64,000 nucleotides of DNA from Rhynochetos jubatus (GCA_027574665.1 CM050666.1:8804001-8868000), one strand, 5' to 3'. Shown: positions 12,300-25,989, counted from the stretch's first letter. The notes: generated by a model from the sequence alone, not told the origin. Translations and numbers: made by a program.

Positions 12300-15200
12300 G
12301 TAAGTTTATACCTGTGATCCAAACCTTTGGAAGGATTCCTGAACCTAATTCCCTTGGTTTCAGTGACACTATTGTAAAGAAATATAATGGAATTTAACAT
12401 GAACTGGGTGGCTAAATCCATTTAAGAATTTGGGACTAAATTCCTAAGGCATCACTGAAAGTCTCAGCCAAAATATCAAGTTATTTATAAATCACAGAAT
12501 GGTTCTCACATATTCCTTTTACTCAGGATTCAACCACCACTGATCTTCCTTCAAAGGAAATCTGAGCAAGCCAGGCTGCAAACCTCATCAGATCTCTGCT
12601 ACTTGTTAGCAGAGGGTCCAACAGCTCAAGAAATTCCTTAGTGAATTTTTCATCCTCTCAGTAAGGCTTAGAAATAATACAATAACTGTCTAGAAAAATC
12701 AAAATTTTGCACTGGGAAGAAAGTGTGTTCAGTCAGGAAGCAAAAACCCCTTGGAAAACAGAACCCTGTATTATCTCCTTATCATCTAAATGCAAATACT
12801 TGCCTAGCATTGTGAAGAGATTAACATTTATACAATATTTAGAATTTATGCTAACTTTCAATTTAAAAAACACTGCTAATGATACAAAACAAGAATGATG
12901 TTACTGGGCTGTGTGTCACTAGACAAGTTAGGTTAGAACTTCTGGGAGAGCTGAATGAATATAGCAAGCTTCAGTTCCGTTAAACATTAGTTCTTCAGTC
13001 CCTTAAAAACTGAAGCTCCTGAAGGTCACAGTTATCACACTGCTTCTCTGCTTCAAAACAGTGAAGAGAGGATTGTGGTGTCATAAATGAGATGGTTATT
13101 TCCCTGAACCGATAGATGAGCATGGGCTGGGATTCCGAAACCCCAACACCAAAGCAGTAAGCAGTTTGTAAAAGCTGAAGACTATTTATCACCTACAGGA
13201 ACATGCCATCATGAAACATTGGTAAAAAAGATAAACCAGCAAATATTCTTCCAAGAAATTACCCTTCTTTTGTACAGGGTAAAAAATCAGCACAAAACAT
13301 GTTCTCAAGAACCAGCGAGTTAGCTCATGGATAGCATCCTAAGAAAATTGTCTGGGGAACACTGTTCTGTCTGGATTCTTATCTGTCATACTTTGGGAAT
13401 TTTATCTCAGCATTAAGCAACAAAAAACATGTAATATACTATTACATAAAAGAGAATATAATATCCTGCTTGAATTTGACTATATTTAGTTCAAACTTCA
13501 TATGGAATGCTTTCACTAAACAGTCCTGATGCTGAGCTTCTTAGTACTGAGTCTTGAACATTTAAAACACAAACCAGGCCTTTTATGCTGCAATTGTTCT
13601 TACAGCAGGTAGAGGCTTGGTATAACACCACCAGGCGGAAGACAGGCAACAAATAAGATCTAGAAATTATCCAACAACTAGGATTTTATTGAATAACCTG
13701 AAAAACAGTGTATTCCTTAGTGGTTCTGTGACCTGAAGACATGCATATTTCTCCAGACTATGCTGAGATTACTCCTGTTGACAAGTTATAGGCATATTTG
13801 AATACAAATATGGTAACACCATCAGAAATAGAAGGCTGTACTAGTGCATGCAGCACTTGCAAATCTGAGTTTTCTGTTTGACATTCACATTAAGAATTAA
13901 TAAAATAGACATGAATCTGTATGAACAACTGAATTTGAAGCTTCATACAGGCTTCACACACCAAGATTACCTGTGATACGTTGTTTAAAGTCTTCCTAAC
14001 ATGCTTAAAACACACCAAGAGATTTTCTTCTATTCAGTATAAATACATACTAATTTTCCATTGGACTCATGGTTAATTACAGAACAAATAGAGAGACAGC
14101 AAGTAAATAAACACGTATCTTCAGGAAACTAGGTATTGCTTTCAAGGAATATTGGTATTTCCAAATTCCTGGTCACAATCTGTACCTTCTGTTCAATTTT
14201 ACTGTCTTTAGGCTTGGAAAATAAAGAGGATAGTATTAATTGTCTAGAATTTATACCTCTATTACAAAGAAACACAGAGAGATGTACTAGTATTAAGAGA
14301 AAATTACATTCCAGTTTAACGGCAGAACTGGAATAAGTGTTATTGGTAAAGAAATCCCACCAAGGTTTCAAATTTATGCATTATACAATTCAACAAGCTT
14401 CCATCACCACATCATACCGACAACAGTGTCTTACCCTCCACCTCTGAATACTGCCTCAGGAGAGGGAACACTGTTTTTTACGTCCATTATCTTTGAGCCT
14501 GCAGTAAGGAAGTGCCTTGGTCCTGAAGCAGAACCCACAGGAATTTAGCAAATGCTATTTCTGCTTGTAGTAAAATCTTCACTGTGTAATTTACATCTTG
14601 ATATGTCATCATTTCTTGGTATTTAACTTAGTAACAGCTTCTCTAAAGTAGAGATTTTATTACATAAATTATGGAAGTAGCAGACTGGGTGTAGTAGAGA
14701 CAGCATAAATTCCTGAATCAATACTAAATATGTCCCTGGCAGTAGTTGTTATTCTATGCAGGTGTCTTATTGATTACAGTCATAATGGTCTCACTTTAGC
14801 TGCCGTCAATAACTCACTACTTGTATTGTCACAGTGAATTAAAGAACCACCAGTCCAAAAATATGTGGAGAAGTTATACCAGCATGGCATGACCCAGCCA
14901 GTGGTGCAAAGAAGCAGAACACTGCCAGTTTAAGTTAGGATTCTTGTTGGAGATTTCACTTGACATTACATTGATAAAATAAAGTCAAAGGTGGTATTTA
15001 TTCAGGCAGAAGAGATTGTCTTAAACATACTGGAAAAATGTTAAATTTATAGCTACTGCATACATAAAACTATGTTTCCAGTACCTTGGGACTGTTATTG
15101 GTGTGCATTTACTGATAGGCAATGCTGAACCAAAATTTTATGGATAGTTATTGTCATTTTACTGATCAACATGACTGAAGCTTCCTTGCAGCAGATAAAA

Positions 15201-17607
15201 GCTTGCAGAAGGAATGTTAGAGTCCACTTTTTAAAATAGTTTACTTCTAAATGAAAACCTGACAGCAATATACAATCACACAGTACTGACCATAAGCCAC
15301 AGATTCGTGAAGTATTGAAAAGTTAAGTATAGATAATGTTATCACAGTTGTATGAAACACTTCATTGTTAGCATACATCAGCATGTTTCTTTTACATACT
15401 TGAGAGCAGACACATAGCAAAACAAGAATACTCATTGTCACTAGCCCTTGAAAACAGAGAAACAGATCCAGAGAGAGACAAAGTCTTCCTACTTCCAGCA
15501 ATCTCATTTTTATGCCATTTTAACCCATTGCAGAGTATTAACAACATATCAGGATTATCTATCAAAGAGCAGAATATTGTTAAACATGCCTACACCAATA
15601 ATCAGTGTTCTGTACACATTCTAGAGAGGCGCTGTAACATTTAAAAACACTTGCAATTCCTCAAAAAACCCAAACACACAATTTTAAAGGAACACTTCAG
15701 TGAGACACTTTAATTGCATTTCCCATGTATCCCCTGTTGATACTAGAGGGATTCTCCTTGACAAACTCCAATATAAGACCATAACTCATGCTCATACCCA
15801 CCATTCCCTCCACAGGCAGTGCTGTGAGGCTTCCCTCTTTCCCAGGAACAGCAAAACAGAATCACAAACTCTTACAGCAGTAAGCTTATGGATTCTACTA
15901 GACTGCTATGACTGATGTTATATCACTACACATCTCAAGAAACTCAACCAACCGTCAACAGAATTATTTCCAAGTTCTGACAACTGCACAAGATGAGCAA
16001 AATTATTTTGTTCCCTTCAACCTCGTACAATTAACCTCATAGGTGAGGTGTATGAACAGTTGTCTAAAGAAAATTCAGCCCATCAATGAGCATTTAAAAT
16101 ACCCACCACATTAAAGTTCTTAAAAGTTTTGACGTATACGCAAGACTAATATTCATTCTGTCTCTGCAATTTGCTTTCAGCACCTGCCACACATGCTTAA
16201 TCTCAGAAGCTGGTCTCCATATACTATCTGTATTTGCTACCCAGCAGAGAGAGAGGCTCCTTCAAAGTGCCAGTTAAAACACTTGATTCAGACTCACAGA
16301 CTGAATCAACCTCCAGAGAAGTCTGTCTCTATTCGCTGCTTTTATTTGCGGGCAGAAGTGGCTGCCCTTTCCAATCCCAGTGTCTAGCTGATATGCCTGA
16401 AGTTATTGTAACTACTCCAACTTACATGTCACATCTCACATTCTCCTTCCCCAACACACCCTGCACTTTACGAACCATATTTGAAGTAACTCTGCAGTTT
16501 CTGGGGATTCTCTGCAACCTTTGCTACTTTGCACACTGTCAAAATGATGATTGTTTTTTCATTTAAAACGTGCAAAAACAATCCTACCCAATATCGCTAC
16601 ATACATTCAGCTCTCATCAAGCTGTGAATCCGGTAGACGTGGACACTGTTGAGTAGTTAGTGCAATACAGTTTCTTAGCCATAGGAACAATTCAGTGAAA
16701 GTCAGTGAGATTGCTTCTGTCACTTTGCAATAGCAGTTACTTAAAATCCTATCACATAACCCAAATTAAATAAAGAATATTTAGTGTAATAAGGTCCCAT
16801 GGAGGAATTGTGACGATATGCGTCCAACTCAGAGGCAGAAATTACACCGCCAGAGTAGATGAAGAACAGGCAATTAAATTGCTGGGAACAGTAACTCTAG
16901 TTTCACTAACTTCACATTGCTACAAATTTAGATCAATTAGGAAAAGTCTTTCTTACAGCAACAAGTTAAGGTAGCATTTTTGTCTACAAAAACAACCCAT
17001 GATCATTCCTTGCACAATAGCAGAAACAAGGGGGATAAAAATTAAGCTTAGACAAGAAACCTGTAAAGATATGTTTTCCTGGCTAGTACTCCAAAATAAG
17101 CTACTGCTCAGCACCTCACAGCCAGTCAATAGCACTGCACCTGTAAGAAGCCTTACTTCGTTAGATAATTCAGAGTACATCCAACTAAGAATGCAGGTGT
17201 TGGTGTCAATCCCTTAGAAAGTCCACTCTCAAGGATCACCGTGCAAAGGAAGCACTGATGCCTCATTCTATACTCCTGAATTATTAAATTCTAAATGAAA
17301 TAAGGAAAAGAAGAAACATTTTTTGAGTTTACCATAACTACTCAATGTAAGGATCGGACCCAAACTGATTTGCTCACTACTTTCCTCTCGCTTGCTTGCA
17401 ATGTTTAAGCTGTAACTCTAAAGTAATGCATTTCAGAAGACAGTAAATGCTTCACAACTCTTAAATAAACCATAAGCAGCTAAACAGTAACTGCTCTGGA
17501 GGACAAAGGCCTGCTGGCAAGGCACTACACGTCAAGCTTCCAATGGCTTATGACAGCAATAATAAGGCAAACAAAATAAATAATAAAAATGAAATTGTGA
17601 AAGATAC

Positions 17608-17657
17608 CTTGACAGTGTCCTTTTCATCTTCAGCCAACTTGAGATGTCATGTAAGCA
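17608..17657 (-). other. Candidate unassigned exon (50 nt)
   Basis: On the minus strand a pyrimidine-rich acceptor (TCTCTTTGCTGCTTCAG) precedes 50 nt ending GTCAAG and a GTATCT donor. The direction matches the putative minus-strand transcription unit starting in the CpG island at 22230-23500, so it could be an extra 5' UTR exon. The donor is weaker than consensus and no homology is recognised. Chance occurrence is quite possible. Confidence 0.18.
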
Positions 17658-20600
17658 CTGAAGCAGCAAAGAGATGATACTGCTTAGATAGCAAAATATC
17701 TCAATTTCTCCCTGACCTACAAATCATAAGCTAATAGATTAGTGGTGCCCTGGCATATATCCTCACAGTAGCTCTTGGAAACCCTGTTGCAGCTTCTGAA
17801 ACAACATGCACGTGCCCTGAGATGCAGGAAAACCGTAATTATAAACAGCATCAACTGAGGCATGCACAGAGGAATTTGACACTGCAGCCAAGGACCTTAT
17901 GGAACAAATAGTCTAAACTGTCCAAAAAAGACATCAGGTCTGTAGAAAGTCTGCATGTAGTTCAGAAACAGAAAGGTCTTCCCAGGGCAATATAAACTGG
18001 AAAGTGAGGCAGAGAAGCACAGTCCTTCCCATGTATTCTTAACCGATGTTAGTATCTTGCAATATTGCCACCAGCAGTATCAAGTGTTGGATTAAAATTA
18101 CTTTCTTGGACTACTCAGCTTGGAATCTGTGATCTAAATATTACAAGTTTGCTCTTTCTAAATATACTCTATATTCAGAATCACTCAACTTGCCTCATGG
18201 TAATGAATATCAGCTGATTACAGAGGATTAAGACTTGCAGAATCAGACCAAAGAGATCCTTCACAAAGAGGTACGTAGAGAGATGCAGAACTGCACAGGC
18301 TCACAGGTTCTTTCTTCAGTGCATTATTGCTAGTAAACATTTTCTATCTTGTGCAAAAAAAAAAAAAATCTACACTTGAGAAAACACAGATTTAGATACA
18401 AATCAAACAAAAATAATATGAGGGGTTTTTTTAGATAAACTCCTCAGAAGACCTGATTTTCAAAGATATACTTAAGTAGATCCCTTGACTTGATTGTGGC
18501 CAGCCTCTTAGAACCACCTTTAGATGGCTCTTACTTGGAACCAATGATATTTCCATCATTTTTTTCCACAATGGATAACAAAAATACAGCAAAATATGAA
18601 GGTATAAACACAGTATCAACTTTCGTAAGATCTGATGAAGTAATAATCAGTTAAAAAAGAAATCAATAAAGCTAGTCATTTCAGGGGTATAATGGTACCG
18701 TACTTCATTAGGATTCAGCAGTTTCAGGAAGAGGCCATTTGTTTCAGCAGTGGTACACTCCCAGTAATGACAACTATTGTAAGAAAATATACTTAGTCAT
18801 GTTGTATGTAGGATTGAGTAGTGAGTAGATATGAGCTACATTAACTAAGCTGAAGTGTTCTCTACGAGACATGAAAATATTTTACAATGCCTTACATATA
18901 TACATTCCTACTGGATTTCTTGTACAGTTTTATCCCCAAGATTAACTTCCACTGAGTTCCAAGAAAGGCATGTATTTTGGTGGGTCAAAATGCCAAACTA
19001 TCCTGAAACACAGTGGTAATCAACAAGTCTCATCAAGACTCTAAATGGTATTTTGTTTGATGTAGTGTGTATAAATTAATGATCAATAGATGCTGTACAC
19101 TTACTATGAAATGATTAGCCATTTACACACCACACCAAAAACACTACTTCTTGAAGGAAAATGTGACTGCTAGAGGGTTGACTGCCAGCCTTTCAAAGGA
19201 TTGGATTTTACTACACTGAGCTGCAGGTTCTTACAACACCGCAGAAAAGCGGACACATAAGAACAACTGGATTCACCTTAATTAGTTGTCTGACTATTTA
19301 AAAATGAACGCAAGCTAAGATAATGCAGAAGATCTAGACCTCTAGAACCTCAGCATACAGATCTACAAGTAGCTTTAGGGCTGGTTTTGGATTGCATGTG
19401 AAATGCAAGCGTAGGAGTGAAAGGCACAAACAAGGAACAAAAAACCTGCACCAGAATTTTTTGGGGTTGGCTTTGTTTTACACCAGTTCACTGAGAGAAA
19501 TAAAACCCACTTCATTACGTAAGACGGTTGCTACTTTTTTCAGATCCTGAGAAAGGTGGCCAACCTTGCTTCAGCACACATACACACCACATCCTACCTG
19601 GAATTTAAGAGAATACATCAACATCACCTTGTTCTTATTGCAATGTTTAATAATGCAAGATCATGAGCTTATGCCCTTTTCTGGAGAAAATAAGTTTGCC
19701 AAGTTACATGTATACTGTGTGTTTTGCATTATGGAATAAATACTTATTCTAAAAATATGTGGATTTTAACCTTGATAGAAATCTCAGTGCTAATTTCCAG
19801 GTGACTCACACAAAGTCTGAATAAGGTAAATGCACACAACACATCTGCTAAATTCTTTCCTAATCCATATTGGTGTAAACCTAGAGTTATCCTTCTTCCT
19901 CCTGTATAACAGGCAATAAAGTAAAAAAATTTGACGTAACCTTTCTGTTTTGATGATTACTACGATGGCTATTAGGAACAGAATGCACTCACACTAGACA
20001 AGACACTGTCATACTCCAGTTAAACTGTAACGACACAACTAAATGTAATCTCACACTTAGCTGCTACAGCATTTGTTTACAATGTTTGTGTCAATGATTT
20101 ATACTCACACAATAAAATATTAAGAGCAACAAATTATAAACCTGGTAGCACAAGAATTCTAACAGGTTTTCCTCACAGCCTATCAATTCTGACACTAACC
20201 AAGACCCACCAAAAGCACTGCAGAAATAATGTGTTGCATTACATAAAATCAAATACAGAAGCTTAGTTTTATATAACTGTAATATGCATGCAGATGGTCT
20301 TCAGGATAAGATATCTTCTCTAAACTGCAGTTTGTACAAAATTTGAAGTAGAAGCAAAAGCCAGGAAATTTAGCCATTTCTAGTACAGTGTCCTAACACA
20401 ATACAACGGGAATCTCTCTACTGGTAACTCTTACTACTTCTTCCAGTTTAAAGAATTGCTGAGACTGAAATCCATTGCAGATATTTTGAATGAATAGATG
20501 AAAACCCAAGAAGGGAACTAGTTTCATCCATTCTAGCTAAATGGTGGGTCAAATCTATGGCTATATTAATTGAATTCAGTTATTTATGGTGACAGCAACT

Positions 20601-22173
20601 ATGGCATAAAAATAAAATCAGCAAACTCAACTTTATGAAGACCACAGATGTCAAATGAAATACATTCTATGTATCTCTGAACAATGCACAAGGGTAAACT
20701 ATGCAGTGAAACTATGCAGTCAAACTGTATTGTTCTTCTAAACCTTCCCCTCCTCATACATTCCTTTAGCCAAGCAATGGGACGATAAACCCATTTGCCT
20801 AATGGAGCATATAATTTAAATATTTCAGACAACCATTTACAGAGATGTTGCTTAAAATAAATTTAACAGCCATCCATCCAAATACCTTGCATGATGAAGA
20901 GCACAGCACAGTTCACAACTTATTTTTTTCTGTAGAAACTCCAAACTACCCAGCCCTTTCAGTTACTTTAATCATCATGTATATGTTGTATTGCTTTAGT
21001 ATAACAAATCTTTCTTTTTCCACAGCAGATTTAATACGAAACTGCAATTTTTCTCATTTGCAGTTCCTTGCAACATTTCTAAAGCCACTAAAATTTCAGA
21101 TTTTACTACTGCACCATGCAGTCCTGCACAATTTCGCAAACAAAACGTGTTTAAATTTATGGAAGCTTAAAGGGCTAATGTACTTAACACAGACTGCAGC
21201 ATCTCATCCACGAGAAGATACAATCAGCCAATGTCAATATTCTGTCATTTACAATCATAATTTTTACTATAAAGCACTCCCATTAATACAGACCAACATT
21301 TCCCCCTCCCCCCAAACTTGTATCTAGCGTTTAAGATATTAGTATACAAACAGGTCTTCACTTGACATAAAAATACCTGCTTAGGGTTATGGGGGTTTTT
21401 TAACATGCTAAGATTCACATTTTGATTGTGACCTACCTATGGCACAACAGTACAGTGTAAAAAGCAAAGTACATGTTATAAGCACCCCCTTTTCCACATA
21501 CACAAGTGCCTACATTAAAAAAAAAAAGAGAGAAAGGGAGAAAGATGGTCTTTACTATTGGCATGGCAGAAGAGTTGATCAAGTTCTGCAAACATTAGGT
21601 TTTAATTGCATACAGCAATACTGCAGTGGGAATGGAAAAAATAAAAAAAAGAAACCCAACCCCTAAGTTTGGCTTTTAGGTCTGCAAAGGGATTTTGCCT
21701 TTGTGAAGAAATAGGTTAGTTTTGTTTGGTCTTTGCTACAAAGAGACTCATCTCCTATGCATGCCACAAATAACCTGAGCAATGACTTCCCTCCATGATA
21801 AGAGCTGCCCATCATATTGCAGGATTAATACAATGTTGGTTTGTTTAGGGGTCGCTTGTGAGTGTGCCTCGTGTATGTGATTTTAGCCATACGCATACAT
21901 CAACTCTTGGTTGCGTATCTCACAATAAACTGATGAACGCTGTTAAACCTTGAACAGCAATCTTCAGCAAACAAAGGCGGCTACTCCGCAATCGCGATGC
22001 AAAATCATCCCAAACGTCCTACACACCCCGCAAGAACCTCTCACAGAAAATAGCTCCGCAACCTCATCCATTCCCCGAACCCAACGATGTGCTCACCATC
22101 TCCTCCGTCTTCTCTTCTGCCTCTGTCCTCAGCTTTCCCTTGCTTCTGCTGGCTTCAAGGAGGCGAGCGCACC

Positions 22174-22197
22174 AAAAAAAAAAAAAAAAAAAAAAAA
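22174..22197. repeat. Poly(A) tract, 24 A
   Basis: An uninterrupted run of 24 A at the left shoulder of the first CpG island. It encodes lysine runs in chance ORFs of this area, a sign that those ORFs are not genes. Confidence 0.9.
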
Positions 22198-23158
22198 GGA
22201 AAATCCCACCCAACTCTTCAGTAAAATACTCAGCAACCGCTGGGCAGCATATCACCGAAAGCCCTTGTCCTCCTCTTTCGCTTCCCGTTCCCGGGAGCCG
22301 GAGCCCCCTCCGCGGTGCTCCCCGCCCGCAGCTCACGCCCTCCCCGCCCCGGCGCAACCCCGCGGGTGCCCGGCTCCCGCGGAAGGCGCGTCCGTCCCCC
22401 CGGGAGAACACCCGGGCTACACCAGGCTCCCTATCGCCTTCTTACCCACCAAGGCAACATAGTAGTCGGAGCCGGACTGATTTTCCCCTCCCACCTCCAC
22501 ATTCCTATTTACAAAGGGTATCCAAGACCATCTTTATCCAGCCGGGGGGGAGGAGGGGGAGGTGGAAGCAATCATTAACCCTTTTCTTGCGTTTACCTTT
22601 TCCACTACGATTGCTGGCAGCGTTCGTGAAGCACGCAGGGCATTTCTGCTCTCCACAGCGCACACGAACTCGCTGCCACCAGGCCCCGGGGTCCCCGCTC
22701 CCGCACCCCAGCTTGGCAGCCGCCCCCTCTGGAAGAGCGCGGACCTCCCGACGGCCCCCCAGGCCGCTCCAAAAGAAAAGTCCGAGGGCAGGGCTGAGCC
22801 ACGCGTGCCCTCCCGAAACTACGGTTTGGAAAATACCGGCCCGCGCAGCCGCCGCGGCCGAGCGCCCCTCAGGAGAGGCCCACCGGGAGCAGGGCACGCG
22901 TTTCGCCGCCAGCACCCTTTTTCCAACAGTTTTTTAAACGGGGCGTTACAATTCCTCAACATTCGCACCTTGGAGGGAAGTACTAGCTGAAGGGAAGAGG
23001 CACCGTCGTCTGCCTCTGCCCCCGCCACGGCGGCGGGCGGGCCGGGGAGGGCAGCGAGGCCGCGACCCCCGCGGTCCCGCCACCGACCCCTGCCTGGCGC
23101 TGCCTGTCTGCGGGCTGCACGCAAACCGGCGCGCTGTTCCCGCCACGCGCATTTTCCT

Positions 23159-23247
23159 ATTGGGCAGTTCCTCTGCGATCAACCCCAGCAACCAAAGCCT
23201 CATTGGTGCATTTTCGGTCACTGGCTGGCCGCTCCGCGTCCTATTGG
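23159..23247 (-). promoter_or_regulatory. Three inverted CCAAT boxes (NF-Y-type)
   Basis: ATTGG, which is CCAAT on the minus strand, occurs at 23159-23163, 23202-23206 and 23243-23247. The spacings are 43 and 41 bp, close to four helical turns. Such phased arrays are typical of NF-Y-dependent promoters. The orientation favours the minus-strand gene, although CCAAT boxes can act either way. Confidence 0.55.
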
Positions 23248-23329
23248 TCGGCGGGACTGTCCGTCCGAGTGAGGCGGCCCGGCCCCTCGGTGGGCGCGCG
23301 GAGCAGGAGCGCGGCCGGCGGGGCGGTCG

Positions 23330-23371
23330 CAGCCCGTCGGGAGACGGTCCCAGCCCGTCGGGAGACGGTCC
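23330..23371. repeat. Perfect 21-bp tandem duplication
   Basis: Two exact head-to-tail copies of a 21-bp GC-rich unit (23330-23350 and 23351-23371) starting CAGCCCGTCGGGAGACGG. They lie about 80 bp to the right of the last CCAAT box, in the upstream part of the putative minus-strand promoter. This is a recent duplication and could be polymorphic. Confidence 0.9.
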
Positions 23372-23500
23372 CAGTGCGAGAGCAGGGACGGGGCCGCCCG
23401 CATGGCAGAGAGCCGTAGGCAGGCACGGCACTGACCCCCGCTGCCTGAGGGAGCGGGACACCGACGGCGTGCTTTCGGTAGAAGCTGCAGGGACCATTGT

Positions 23501-25989
23501 GTCACCTCACTGCATGGGTACGTGAAATCGCACTAACCGGCCTGCAGCCACCTGCGGTACAGCTAACGGATTTCTGCTCCCGGGAAACGAAATGGTACTT
23601 TTCACAGCCGTAGACCGGGAGATTCCGGGCCCAACTAATGTCTGAAACGTGTGCCGTGGCAAGGGGCTGCTCAGGTGCATCGCAGCCAGGTAATGCTGGC
23701 ACGTGATCCCTATGGATTTGTCTAACTTGGCCTTTTCACCGTAGGCAGGGGTCTGTGCACTGTGATCGAGCCACCTCAGCCTTCCCTTTGAATTGACTGA
23801 GCTTCCTAAACCGCTATTACCTTGCTGTCTGCCTCTTGATTATTTTTCTGTTCCTCCTTTGAATTATTTCTAGTGTTTTTCCCTAACTGCGGATGCCACA
23901 AATGGTGTGGTGATCCGACATCACTCTCACCAGTGCCATGGACAAAGGCTGAATCGCTCCCCTCTCTCCCCTATTTATTCTGTATTTTATATGTTAAAAA
24001 ATTACACTAGTCCAGTTTACCACAGCACTTCACAGAGAGGTCATGTTGAAACATATACAGTAACAGCTAAATTCGCTTCTGAAGTCCTTTTTGCCAAGCT
24101 CGCCCCCATCTCTGCATTCTTCGTTTCCAGATGTGTTTACTGGCATTTTCTGACATTAAAAATGCATTTTATTGGACTGGGATGATTTAATTGGGTACAT
24201 CAGATGATTCTGTAACTGATCAATCATGTGGATTAACCAGTCATCTACTATGCTACAGATTTTACTAGTAAAGATCTTATATCATCTAGATGATAAAGAT
24301 ACCAAATGGGATCAGAGCAAGAACTCATCTTTAGAAAACTCTGCTTGGCTTACTGATGACTCATCTTTAGCAAGGACTTTTTGGGAACTCTGAGGGAAAG
24401 ATACTTAATCCATTTAATGTGTGCTCTATGCCTTCCAAACAACATGCATTCCAGTACTTAAAAGATAAAACAAAAATTTTTTAACAAATGTCAAGACCAT
24501 TTCTCTCTCAGTTTTTGAGACTAACTCAGGACTATTTTATGAGCTTTTCACTAAGCTTCTGCTTGGTTTTTAGCTTTCTTCAATAGAGGTTCTGTGCTGA
24601 CCACTCTCATCGTTGAAGATGCTTAAAGTGGATATAGAATCACTGCCTACTTGGGATCAGACTATTCAAGTTTGACAAACAATGGGAGCTATACACAGAT
24701 CCCCTAGGACAGGGTCTAAAAGGGACAACAATAACCAAGCTGTTTTAGACAGAACAAAAAGCAGCCGGAAGAAACAGAAGGAAGAGCCTGAATGGCCACC
24801 AAATCCAGTATTCACAAATCCTTGCAGCAGGCTGTTTTTGTGAAGCCTCCTACAAAACATTTTTAAATGACTCTGAAGTTACTCTAACTTCCCATATGTT
24901 TTTAAAATAATGAAAAAAAATCAGTAAGAACTAACACCATTAAGTTTTAAATCTATGGACAGTTTTCTTCTACCCACAAACAAAACTCCATAGGTATGCA
25001 GACCTATCGTCAAGATTTTTAATGGGTATCAAGCAGAGAAACTAAAAAAATCTTTGGTCACAGCAATGAATCTATACTTTGAGAAACAGAGTGACAGCAA
25101 AGAACAATAAATTACATTCAATGTGCATGCATTTTACCAGTTGTAACATAATGGACATTAAGAGATTTGTATAATTTGTCGACTTATTCATCAGGTAACT
25201 GTTTTATGTAACAACTTTAACTTTATATGTATCAAGGTTGACATAAGTAGGTAACAACTACAATCTGTTACCGTATTTCAGAAGCAATAGTACAAGTAAC
25301 AATGATAACATACTCACCCAGCACCTTTCATCAGTAGTCCTGAAAAGACCTTGTGAAGGTCAATGCTGTCATCCCATTGTTGATGATAAAGGACATATTG
25401 AGATGAATTTGCTCAATGTCATCTGAGGTGAAGCTAACAATTGACTTCAGGTTTTCTGCACTCAGGATGGAAGGTTTTGCCTTGCAAGCCACATTACACA
25501 CTCATATACCCCAGCAGTTCTTTTCCTTAGTGTTCCGTATCTTGTGATGTTTAGTTATCAGTTTTAATCATGCTGTGCTTAATAACTGAAAGCAAATTTG
25601 ACTTTGTCACTTGGGTTTTCCGCAACCCTCAGGAAAGCTGTCCTGGCCTGAATTCATGCCGTTGCAACCTCAAGGCTCAGTGATTTGGGGCCTTTCTGGA
25701 AGCAGAGTCTCTCCTGAAGGTAGTCACGTCAGCAGGCACCCACAGTGACCTTATCCTAGAAATGGGTACATAGCTACACCCCAACTCACTATGACTGTCA
25801 GCAACCCAGGCCTGGGTGTATCAGTTCTCGGAGGGATGAGCCCTGTGAAGCTCAGATCAGGCCTTTGATGTTATCATTTCATACCCTGAAACAAAACACA
25901 CAGGAAACAGGCAGAGGCGGCCAAGCAGCAGCCCGTGTGCTACACAATACCAGAGATGACTTCTGGAATCCGCTGTGGCGATATGGATA
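23501..25989. other. Intergenic spacer between two CpG islands
   Basis: About 2.5 kb of AT-rich DNA with no recognisable exon, RNA gene or transposon. It separates the two divergent CpG-island promoters. The only local structure seen is a cluster of three short palindromes at 24261-24295. Confidence 0.55.
24261..24295. repeat. Cluster of three short palindromes
   Basis: TTTACTAGTAAA (24261-24272), AAGATCTT (24271-24278) and TATCATCTAGATGATA (24280-24295) are each perfectly self-complementary and lie end to end or slightly overlapping. Each alone is expected by chance in 64 kb, the 16-mer about once. Their adjacency between two promoters is noted only as a curiosity. Confidence 0.5.

Larger units (their letters stand above)
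6991..22230. other. Non-coding AT-rich DNA, probable minus-strand intron
   Basis: About 15 kb without a recognisable gene, RNA or clear transposon. It continues the putative minus-strand intron. It holds a run of 29 T (11023-11051), two exon-like segments (12257-12299 on + and 17608-17657 on -), and a 160-codon ORF at 20845-21327 that matches nothing I recognise. The ARVCF N-terminal coding exon was looked for by eye and not found. Confidence 0.5.
22230..23500 (-). promoter_or_regulatory. CpG island, putative promoter of minus-strand neighbour (ARVCF by synteny)
   Basis: GC content and CpG density rise sharply above the AT-rich flanks. The island carries three CCAAT boxes in minus-strand orientation (23159-23247), GC-box-like sequence and no clear TATA box. 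This is the usual form of a broad, TATA-less promoter. The CCAAT orientation suggests transcription to the left, starting perhaps around 22950-23100. Possible minus-strand first donors are GTAAGAAG, read leftward from about 22446, and GTAAAC, read leftward from about 22595. In mammals ARVCF lies head to head with TANGO2 on the opposite strand, so this is the best candidate; the name is inference. The long ORFs inside the island reflect low stop density in GC-rich DNA. Confidence 0.6.

Noticed and set aside
22440-22490. Minus-strand frame resembling a protein N-terminus (QSGSDYYVALVG) before a GTAAGAA donor
   Set aside because: No ATG exists in that frame before a stop, so it cannot be a first coding exon; it may still be 5' UTR.
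22064-23525. Several long ORFs (up to 282 codons) on both strands in the left CpG island
   Set aside because: They overlap each other in many frames, read through a poly(A) run as lysines, are rich in Pro/Arg/Gly as expected of GC-rich DNA, and resemble no known protein. Low stop density explains them.
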